From: JAJPHF01 sp035293805
GTDB lineage: Bacteria > Chloroflexota > UBA6077 > JAJPHF01
Assembly: GCA_035293805.1 (NCBI GenBank)
Contig: DATGMD010000095.1
Location: 1 to 11,859 of the forward strand
Length of the DNA: 11,859 nt
Direction of reading: 5' to 3'
The notes below the pieces were generated by a model that had not been told where the DNA came from, did not search any database, and saw only the letters and a program-made list of their open reading frames with translations. Positions within the stretch are counted from its first letter, which is position 1, and the number at the start of each line of letters is the position of its first letter. This document shows, piece after piece, positions 6,797 through 11,859 of this stretch. A program made the translations under genes and the position numbers.

Positions 6797-6838
6797 GTGA
6801 GGAAAGGGGTTGGGGGTGTCCCCCAACCCCCGCCTCAC
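6797..6838. repeat. Strong nested hairpin upstream of the DinB gene
   Basis: A perfect 11-bp stem GGGGTTGGGGG (6806-6816) / CCCCCAACCCC (6820-6830) with a TGT loop is enclosed by a second stem GTGAGG (6797-6802) / CCTCAC (6833-6838). It lies about 35 bases before the start of the minus-strand DinB gene. It could act as an mRNA leader structure, a read-through terminator of the DsbA-like transcript, or simply be a dispersed palindrome. The same TGT-looped G/C hairpin type occurs at 4722-4736. The rest of the 225-base gap holds no gene; an AT-rich patch lies at 6964-6971. Confidence 0.65.
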
Positions 6839-6986
6839 AGGCTGTCGGCGATGTGGGGATAGCGTGGCCCCATACGGGTATAGACAACACCGCCCTGCCG
6901 TGCTGCCCGCTCGGGGCCTGGGCATCTGCGTAAGGTTGGTAGGTAGGTTGACGTGGTCGAGCTTATATACCAAGCACCGCACCCGC

Positions 6987-7613
6987 TTAGTGATGGGGCG
7001 GCGTGGGGCGCGACCGCTTCAGCTCGTAGAAGCTCTGTTGGCCCGCGAGTGACTTGACATGGTCCCAGAGATCGCCGGCCTCTTCGCCCTCGGGAACTTT
7101 GTCGATCACCGGACCGAAGATGCCCGACTTCTGATCCTCGCGGAGCACGAGCGTCGGCACGCCGAACGCGCCCTGGTTAGCGACGACAGCGGCGTGCTCG
7201 GCAGCCACCTCGTCGCGCGTAGTGTCGTCCGCCAGCGCCGCCGCGCGCAGCCCCGGATCGAGCCCAGCTTCCTTCAGCGCGGCCTCGATCACCGCCGGGT
7301 CGTTCAACGTCTCCTCGCGGACGAATCGCGCCTTGCCGAGCGCGTCGTACAGGCGGTCGAATCCCTCGTCGCCGTATTTGCGCCGCACGAGGGCGAGGAC
7401 GCGCAGCACCGGGGCGCTCCGGCCGTTCTCCCAGTCAACCTCCGTGCCTTCCTTCTTGTTGACCTCTTCCAGACAGAACAGCTTCCAGTGCACCTCAACG
7501 GGGCGCACCCGACGCACCTGCCGAATCCAATCGGCGGCACGCCAGGCCCACGGTCAAGCAGGGTCCGTATAAAACGCGACGACTTCCTTCGCGGCGCCTT
7601 GCGGCTGGCTCAT
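6987..7613 (-). CDS. DsbA-like thioredoxin-fold protein, probable selenoprotein (TGA = Sec20)
   Basis: Predicted 208-residue protein if the in-frame TGA at 7554-7556 is read as selenocysteine. From ATG 7613 (ribosome site GAGGAG at 7622-7627) the protein begins MSQPQGAAKEVVAFYTDPA, then TGA, then 'PWAWRAADWIRQV'. DsbA-family relatives, including the mycobacterial mycothiol-dependent nitroreductase group, have Cys-Pro-Trp/Phe-x-Trp exactly here, so TGA replaces the redox nucleophile. The resolving Cys of CxxC is Ala23; the only Cys left is Cys47. The rest is intact: thioredoxin cis-Pro loop Gly-Val-Pro-Thr (151-154), 'GPVIDKVPEGEEAGDLWD', and the ending 'SFYELKRSRP'. Codon-by-codon reading shows no other stop or frameshift. 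Conventional calling would start at GTG 7517 or later and lose the active site. The alternative is a nonsense mutation or base-calling error, made less likely by the precise position and the following stem-loop. Confidence 0.8.
7507..7547 (-). promoter_or_regulatory. Candidate bacterial SECIS stem-loop after the in-frame TGA
   Basis: In the mRNA of the DsbA-like gene, starting seven bases after UGA, the 5' arm (7547-7531) can pair with the 3' arm (7524-7507). Together they form 17 base pairs, of which 5 are G-U wobbles, with one bulged A at 7519. The apical loop is UUGGAU (7530-7525), containing GG. The loop begins 24 bases after UGA, within the range described for bacterial SECIS elements (about 16-37), and a G in the loop is part of the known requirement for SelB binding. 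Because five pairs are wobbles, the fold works only on this sense RNA; the opposite strand would have C-A mismatches. GC-rich DNA often folds by chance, so confirmation needs comparison with homologues. Confidence 0.7.
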
Positions 7614-7713
7614 CGCGGGCTCTCCTCTAATCCCTCTGTAGCGTGGGCCGGCGCCAGGGCACCGGCGAGCGGGGCGCGGCGGCCTGTGAAGTGGGTTGCC
7701 GCGACGCGCCCTT

Positions 7714-7719
7714 AGTATA
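7714..7719 (-). promoter_or_regulatory. Possible -10 box for the DsbA-like gene
   Basis: On the minus strand TATACT occurs about 100 bases ahead of the DsbA-like start, in a patch of AT-rich DNA (7711-7740) that stands out from the GC-rich surroundings. No good -35 hexamer is seen at 16-18 bases upstream (about CTGTTT). The T-run just upstream could instead belong to termination of the CMD gene, though no clear stem precedes it. Low confidence. Confidence 0.3.
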
Positions 7720-7779
7720 TCGCGAAGCTACTAGAAAAACAGAAGTGACCGGTAGCGGGCGTGTAGCAGGTGGCCACGG

Positions 7780-8331
7780 TTAGCCGGGCGGCAGCGGCGG
7801 GTCGGCGTCGAGGTCGACCTCGAGGCCGTTCAGGATGAGCGCGAGCATGCTGTAGTAGGCCACCAGGCCCGTAAGCTCGACGAGGCCCTGCTCGCCCAGG
7901 CCGGCACGTAACTCCTCTCCTAGAGCCGCGTCGGCGCGGCCGTCGCGGGTCAGCGCCTGGGCGTAGCGCACCGCCGCGGCCGTGAGCGGCGGGAGCGCGC
8001 CGGGCGCGGGCGCCTGGCCGGCGTCGAGCGCCGCGACGGTCGCGTCATCGAGCCCGTGCCGCGCGGCCAGCGGGTGGTGATGGGCCTGCTCGTAGGGGCA
8101 GTCCCAGCGGCCGGCCACCGCCAGGATGACCGTCTCGCGCAGGGCGGCTGGCAAGATGGACTCGAAGCGCAGGTACGCGCCGGTGGCGCCCGCGCGCCGC
8201 ATGAATTCGGGACTGTGCGCCAGCGCTCGCCACAAGTTGCCCACGCCGCCGCGTGAGGCGCCGACCTCCGCGAACGCGGCTTGCTGCGCGGCCGTGGCTG
8301 CCTCGGGCACGACCAGGGACACACGCGCCAT
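7780..8331 (-). CDS. Carboxymuconolactone decarboxylase family protein (single-Cys)
   Basis: Predicted 183-residue protein of the CMD/AhpD-like superfamily (PF02627). The core reads 'LRETVILAVAGRWDCPYEQAHH', the family's Glu...Trp-x-Cys-x-Tyr-Glu-x-x-x-His pattern, at about residues 83-104. It has only one cysteine in this motif (Cys-Pro-Tyr-Glu), so the CxxC disulfide-reductase chemistry of AhpD is not expected; it is closer to gamma-carboxymuconolactone decarboxylase-like or uncharacterised members. All-helical, cytoplasmic, no signal peptide. The start at 8331 has GAGGTGAGG just ahead. It lies 87 bases downstream of the UbiD-family gene on the same strand, so the two are likely co-transcribed and may act in aromatic-ring degradation, an inference from pairing. 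Confidence 0.85.
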   Translation of the reverse strand: MARVSLVVPEAATAAQQAAFAEVGASRGGVGNLWRALAHSPEFMRRAGATGAYLRFESILPAALRETVILAVAGRWDCPYEQAHHHPLAARHGLDDATVAALDAGQAPAPGALPPLTAAAVRYAQALTRDGRADAALGEELRAGLGEQGLVELTGLVAYYSMLALILNGLEVDLDADPPLPPG

Positions 8332-8418
8332 CGTCCTCACCTCATTTCGAGGGCGCAGGGGAGTGGCTTGCGATATTGCGCGCCACACCCGGCCGGCGGC
8401 AGGGGGCCAGTACCATCC

Positions 8419-9843
8419 TCAAGCAAACCCATATTCCCGCCAGCGGTGGTCCACCTGCTCCAGATGCTCGCGCGGCGGCAGCGCGGTGGCGGGATAGGGG
8501 AACTTGCGGGTGGCGTCGATGCCCAGCTTCGAGCCGATGAGCCGCGCGCGGTCGGTGCTCGGCACGCCGGGCGGCGCCTGCGACGGGTCGAGGTTGACGG
8601 CCAGCGTGTCGCGCTCGACGTACACGTCGTGGGCCGGCTGGATGCGGAAGCTGAGCGCCCAGTTCAGCGCGAACTGGTCGCGCACGTCGATGTCGTCGTC
8701 CACGACCACGACGATCTTGGCGAACGACGGCTGGTGCGCCCAGGTGGCCCACATCACCTCGCGCGGCAGCGTCTCGCGCTCCTTGCGGACCGAGATGGCC
8801 ACGTAGGCGGTGCTGCCACCCGCTTCCAGGTAGTGAACGTCGCGCACCGGCATGTTCATCACTTGCTGGAGGTGCTTCAGGAGCGCGACCTCGCGGCCGA
8901 TGCCGCGGATGCGGCTGGACTCGCTGGGCGGCATCTGGCTGACGAACGCCTGGTAGATCGGGTCGCGGCGGTGGGTCAGGCAATTGACCTGGAAGACGAC
9001 GTTCTTGCCCGCAGCACCCATGTACCCGGGGAACTCGCCGAAGGGGCCTTCTTCCTCCAAGTAGTCGGGATCGACCTTTCCCTCCAGCACGAACTCGGCG
9101 GTGGCGGGCACTTCCAAATCGACTGTCTCGCAGCGCACGAGCGGCACCGGTGCGCGGCGCAGGCCACCGGCCACGGCGAACTCGTCGGCGTCGTAGGGTA
9201 CGCGGGTTACGGAGACGAGCCCGATCGTCGGGTCGGCGCCCACGACGACCGCGACGGGCATCTTACGGCCGAGCGCGCGGTAGCGCCGGATCTGCATGGC
9301 GATGTGCTGCACGCCACCCACGTGGAAGCCGCCGATGCCCGTGCGGTTGCGGCCCTTGAGCTGCATACGGTAGGTGCCGACGTTCCGCACGCCGGTGTCG
9401 GGGTCCTTGGTGATGACGAACGGCGAAGTGAAGAACGGCGCGGGGTCGTGCTCCACGGTCCAGGTGGGCACGGGCAGGTAGCCGAGGTCAACCTCGGCGC
9501 CATGCTTGATCACCTCCTTGCACGGCCCGCTGGTCACGATCTCAGGGGGGACCTGGTCCGTCTGTGCCTGCGCCCAGCGCTCGCCGATGCCCTCGACCGT
9601 TGTCTCCAGCGCCAGCGCGTAGACCTCGCGCGACGCGCCGAGGAGGCCGCAGGCGATGGGCACGGTGTGGCCGGCCACGCGCTCGAAGAGCAGCGCCGGC
9701 CGCCGCTCGGGCGGGATGTTCTGGAAGACGCGCCGCGCGACCGCGGCGACCTCCCACGACTTGTCCACCTCGGCGCGAACGCGGTGCAGCTTGCCGGCGC
9801 GCTCCAGCGCGGCCAGGTATTCGCGCATGTCGGCGTAGGCCAC
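8419..9843 (-). CDS. UbiD-family decarboxylase (prenylated-FMN dependent)
   Basis: Predicted 474-residue cytoplasmic enzyme of the UbiD family (PF01977), which decarboxylates, or reversibly carboxylates, aromatic and alpha,beta-unsaturated acids using prenylated FMN made by UbiX. Residues matching the cofactor and metal site are visible: Asn154 and Arg159 in 'NVGTYRMQL', His180, Glu221 in 'DEFAVAGGLR', and Glu265 and Glu270 in 'EEGPFGEFPGY'. The spacings 154/159, 221/265 and 265/270 equal those of Asn168/Arg173, Glu233/Glu277 and Glu277/Glu282 in fungal Fdc1, so it should be active. GTG 9843 is chosen because GGGGGA lies five bases ahead and the usual Ala-Tyr-x-Asp-x-Arg-Glu opening follows; ATG 9828 is an alternative. 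No UbiX gene is present, so the cofactor must come from elsewhere. Its position upstream of CMD suggests aromatic acid catabolism rather than ubiquinone synthesis. Confidence 0.92.
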   Translation of the reverse strand: MAYADMREYLAALERAGKLHRVRAEVDKSWEVAAVARRVFQNIPPERRPALLFERVAGHTVPIACGLLGASREVYALALETTVEGIGERWAQAQTDQVPPEIVTSGPCKEVIKHGAEVDLGYLPVPTWTVEHDPAPFFTSPFVITKDPDTGVRNVGTYRMQLKGRNRTGIGGFHVGGVQHIAMQIRRYRALGRKMPVAVVVGADPTIGLVSVTRVPYDADEFAVAGGLRRAPVPLVRCETVDLEVPATAEFVLEGKVDPDYLEEEGPFGEFPGYMGAAGKNVVFQVNCLTHRRDPIYQAFVSQMPPSESSRIRGIGREVALLKHLQQVMNMPVRDVHYLEAGGSTAYVAISVRKERETLPREVMWATWAHQPSFAKIVVVVDDDIDVRDQFALNWALSFRIQPAHDVYVERDTLAVNLDPSQAPPGVPSTDRARLIGSKLGIDATRKFPYPATALPPREHLEQVDHRWREYGFA

Positions 9844-9858
9844 TGATTCCCCCAAGCT

Positions 9859-9934
9859 CGTAGGGCGGGGGCTCGTTCCCCACCGCCCGGTTGTGGGTGC
9901 GACGAGGCGGCAGGGGACCAGCCCCTGCCCTACG
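9859..9934. repeat. Long imperfect inverted repeat between UbiD and SBP genes
   Basis: Arms CGTAGGGCGGGGGCT (9859-9873) and AGCCCCTGCCCTACG (9920-9934) are complementary except for one base. A smaller stem, GGCAGGGG (9909-9916) with CCCCTGCC (9922-9929), competes with the right arm. The element fills most of the 146-base gap between the two minus-strand genes. It may end transcription of the lipoprotein gene or be a mobile palindromic repeat; no T-run supports a classical terminator. Confidence 0.65.
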
Positions 9935-9989
9935 ATATCCTCTTCTCGTGGTTGTGCTCTGTGACGCCAATACACCGTTGGCCGGGGTA

Positions 9990-11120
9990 TTACGGCTTCC
10001 AGCCTTCGCGCTGGAGCTCGGCGTAGGCTTCGCGGGCCAGGTGCAGGTCGAATACCTGGCTCAGTGGTGGCGTCTCTTTCACCTCGCCGGCCGTGACGAG
10101 GACGTCGAGCGACTGGCGCAGCGTCTCGTCGTCAGCGTAGCCCTGCGGGATGAAGGCGTCGATCGTCAGGTCGTATAGCTCGCCGGCCTCCTCGGGCGAC
10201 ATGTCGAGAAAGTCGGCCATGATCGGCACGGTGCCCGCCTTGTCCGCCTTCATGTACTGCACGGCCTTGATCGAGCCGCGGATCATCCGTTTGATCATGT
10301 CGGGCTTGTCGCGCAGCCGCTGCTCGGAGGTCGTTAGACCCACCGAGGCGTTGTGAACACTCGGGTCCTTGTAGATCTTCAGGTCGACGTAGCCTTCCTT
10401 GACGGGACGAACCAGATCGGCGGTGCCGACCATCGACGCGTCGACGACGCCGGTGCTCAGCGCGGCCCAGAGGTTCGCCGGCGTGCGAAGCTGCACCCAG
10501 GTGATGTCGTTCACTGGATCGACGCCATACTTTTCGAGCACCAGATTGGCCATGATTTGCGCCGCGCTGCCGGCGGTGGTGATGCCCAGCGACTTGCCTT
10601 TCAACTCGGGAATCGAGTTGATGCCCGGGCGCGCGAAGAAGCCGTAGGCCGGGCGGTCCTGGGCGACCATGACGACCTTCAGCGGCGCGCCCTGGAGGAT
10701 CGCCGACTGGGCGCTGCCCACGGAGCCGGTGAAGTCGTATTGCCCGGACACGACGGCGGGAATGCCGACCGTGGCGACGGCCTGCTCCAGGGACACGTCG
10801 AGCCCCTCGTCGCGGAACAGGCCGCGCTGGCTGCCCACGGCCGCGAACACGAAGTCCATGCCCTGCGACGGCAGCGTGAACGTTACCTTGTCGAGCGACC
10901 GTGGCGCCGGCGCGGTGGTTTGCGCCGCTGGTTGGCTGGCACTAGCGGACGGCGCGGCGACCGCGACCGAGGCGCTCCCGGCGGCGGGGCCGGGGGCGCT
11001 GCCCGGACGGCTGGCGGATTCGGGTGGGCTGGGGCCGGCCGCTTGCGCGCCGCACGCCGCGAGCAGCCCGGCTAGCGCCAGCGCCAGCAGCCGCGCGCCC
11101 GGTCGGCATCGATCTGGCAT
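9990..11120 (-). CDS. NMT1/SsuA-type substrate-binding lipoprotein
   Basis: Predicted 376-residue lipoprotein. A basic start (Arg-Pro-Gly-Ala-Arg), a hydrophobic stretch and the lipobox Leu-Ala-Ala-Cys (Cys23) are followed by a Ser/Pro/Ala-rich tether to about residue 74. The binding domain follows with 'KVTFTLPSQGMDFVFAAVG', 'GLFRDEGLDVSLEQA', 'LKGKSLGITTAGSAAQIM' and 'GVVDASMVG', all typical of NMT1/SsuA-like solute binders (PF09084/PF13379). ATG 11120 has GGGAGA seven bases ahead; a longer open frame upstream is unsupported. It is diverged from the other NMT1-type lipoprotein in the window and is not a recent duplicate by eye. It is first in the minus-strand gene row leading to UbiD, so an aromatic or carboxylate ligand is conceivable, but permease and ATPase genes are absent and the ligand is unknown. 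Confidence 0.88.
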   Translation of the reverse strand: MPDRCRPGARLLALALAGLLAACGAQAAGPSPPESASRPGSAPGPAAGSASVAVAAPSASASQPAAQTTAPAPRSLDKVTFTLPSQGMDFVFAAVGSQRGLFRDEGLDVSLEQAVATVGIPAVVSGQYDFTGSVGSAQSAILQGAPLKVVMVAQDRPAYGFFARPGINSIPELKGKSLGITTAGSAAQIMANLVLEKYGVDPVNDITWVQLRTPANLWAALSTGVVDASMVGTADLVRPVKEGYVDLKIYKDPSVHNASVGLTTSEQRLRDKPDMIKRMIRGSIKAVQYMKADKAGTVPIMADFLDMSPEEAGELYDLTIDAFIPQGYADDETLRQSLDVLVTAGEVKETPPLSQVFDLHLAREAYAELQREGWKP

Positions 11121-11241
11121 TGGGCTTCTCCCACGTATAACACTTGGGGGTCGCGGCGATTCTACGCCCGGGCGCCCGGCGGGGCAAGCGGTGGCCAGCA
11201 CGGTGCGCCAATTTAGCCGAGGAACGGTCAAACGATGCTCC

Positions 11242-11257
11242 TTAACCGGGTGGTTAA
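11242..11257. promoter_or_regulatory. Palindrome TTAACC-N4-GGTTAA, possible operator
   Basis: Perfect 6-bp arms TTAACC (11242-11247) and GGTTAA (11252-11257) separated by GGGT. It lies about 120 bases ahead of the lipoprotein start on the minus strand, and its AT-containing arms stand out in GC-rich DNA, as dimeric-repressor sites often do. No regulator gene is present in the window, so this remains a guess. Confidence 0.35.
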
Positions 11258-11569
11258 CTGCTAGGCCGGGCGCGGGTCTGCGCGTGCTCCTCGGGCGCGG
11301 AAGGTCGCATCGTTTGCCCCGTACGATACTCCCCCGGTAGCCTGCCGCGGGCCGGGCCGGCGGGGAAACCCCGGGCCGGGCGCGGGCGGCGGGCGCGGGG
11401 GAGGCGTGTACGGGCAGGGACGGCGACCACGTCGCGCCGAGGGCGGGCGCTCTCCTGCGCGCCTCGCGGCCTGTCTAAAGAGGGAAGCTATTGGCGGGGG
11501 GCTCGCGTCCGGCGCAGGCGGATGATACTCGATGCGGCCCGGCGGTTGGCCGCTGATAGAGTCCCAGGG

Positions 11570-11600
11570 CGATACTCCCCTGAAAAGAGGTGTGTAAAAA
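11570..11600 (+). mobile_element. Probable left end of an IS256-family insertion sequence
   Basis: The run from CGATACTCCCC through TGAAAAGAGGTGTGTAAAAA lies about 100 bases before an IS256-family transposase start, as expected for the left terminal repeat. The motif CTGAAAAG...GTGTGTAA is reminiscent of IS256-family ends. The matching right end is outside the window, so the exact boundary and target duplication cannot be set. Confidence 0.45.
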
Positions 11601-11695
11601 GCCGGGCCGTTGACAAAGACGGCCAGCGTGTGGTCCTCATCGGGATTGCCAGGATCACCGAGAGGAGGACGCGCACGCTGGCCGACGAGCTGAGG

Positions 11696-11859
11696 ATGGC
11701 ACTGACGGAGCGGTTGCACAAGAGCGAGGTCGGAGACGCGGAGTTTCTGAAAGCAGGGGTGCGCGTGCTGGCCCAGGCCCTGATGGAACTGGAGGTGGCG
11801 CAGCACCTGGGAGCCGAACGGTACGAGCGGGCGCCGACCCGGACCGGCCAGCGGAACGG
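11696..11859 (+). CDS. IS256-family (mutator-type) transposase, N-terminal fragment at window edge
   Basis: The first 54 residues of a transposase that continues beyond the window. It reads MALTERLHKSEVGDAEFLKA and then 'LAQALMELEVAQHLGAERYER' and 'RTGQRNG', the hallmark N-terminal block of IS256/mutator (PF00872) transposases, which move DNA with a DDE catalytic core located further downstream. The frame is open further upstream (to about 11580), so an upstream GTG start is possible, but family proteins usually begin near this ATG. The right end of the element is not visible. Its presence marks the right side of the block as a likely rearrangement point. Confidence 0.85.
   Translation, partial: MALTERLHKSEVGDAEFLKAGVRVLAQALMELEVAQHLGAERYERAPTRTGQRN

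Larger units (their letters stand above)
11121..11695. other. Intergenic region between lipoprotein gene and transposase
   Basis: No convincing gene is seen in these 575 bases; open frames translate to low-complexity Arg/Pro/Gly sequence. It should hold the lipoprotein promoter (the AT-rich TTATAC near 11135-11141 is a weak -10 candidate on the minus strand), a TTAACC/GGTTAA palindrome, and the outer end of an IS256-type element. The undecamer CGATACTCCCC occurs at 11324-11334 and again at 11570-11580; the second copy is followed by CTGAAAAGAGGTGTGTAAAA, which resembles IS256-family ends. Confidence 0.5.

Noticed and set aside
6987..7517. DsbA-like gene as an ordinary CDS starting at GTG 7517
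   Set aside because: This would remove the active-site helix and first strand, has no convincing ribosome site, and ignores clear family sequence upstream through the TGA.
7735..7779. Intrinsic terminator after the CMD gene
   Set aside because: A T-run is present on the minus strand, but I could not find a stable stem directly before it.
8281..9846. A 521-residue plus-strand open frame opposite the UbiD gene
   Set aside because: It is antisense to a clearly recognised UbiD enzyme and reads as His/Val/Asp-rich shadow sequence.
11261..11806. A 181-residue minus-strand open frame next to the transposase
   Set aside because: Low-complexity Pro/Arg sequence, antisense to the IS256-type transposase start at one end.

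Overview
The window is very GC-rich and carries two blocks of genes that face each other, plus an insertion-sequence edge at the right end. The protein families (luciferase-like oxidoreductases, NMT1-type lipoproteins, a mycothiol-type DinB enzyme, UbiD, an IS256-type transposase) and the many GC-rich palindromes between genes fit a soil, sediment or marine bacterium of the Chloroflexota or a similar high-GC lineage. That placement is inference; there is no rRNA or marker gene here.

Plus-strand block (425-5910): a flavin-dependent luciferase-like oxidoreductase overlaps an alpha/beta hydrolase whose nucleophile position is glycine. An NMT1/SsuA-type lipoprotein follows. Next are three genes for a cobalt-type nitrile hydratase or thiocyanate hydrolase-like enzyme: the beta subunit is split into two overlapping genes, and a 330-base tract with four hairpin repeats separates these from the alpha-type subunit with its Cys-Thr-Leu-Cys-Ser-Cys metal claw. 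The block ends in a decayed SAM methyltransferase.

Minus-strand block (11120 down to 5952): a second NMT1-type lipoprotein, a UbiD-family decarboxylase with all expected active-site residues, a carboxymuconolactone-decarboxylase family protein, a DsbA-like protein, and a mycothiol-dependent-isomerase-like DinB protein. The DsbA-like gene is the main discovery. Its catalytic Cys codon is an in-frame TGA, and a long stem-loop follows immediately. This is what a bacterial selenoprotein with a SECIS element looks like, and standard gene calling would lose its first 32 residues. Several other genes here end in TGA, so TGA has not been reassigned.

Together the genes look like an accessory catabolic region for organic nitrogen or aromatic compounds: uptake lipoproteins (no permease or ATPase in the window), nitrile or thiocyanate hydration, flavin-dependent oxidation, prFMN-dependent decarboxylation and low-molecular-weight-thiol redox enzymes. 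The shared pathway is inference from proximity. The right edge (11696-11859) is the start of an IS256-family transposase that runs out of the window.
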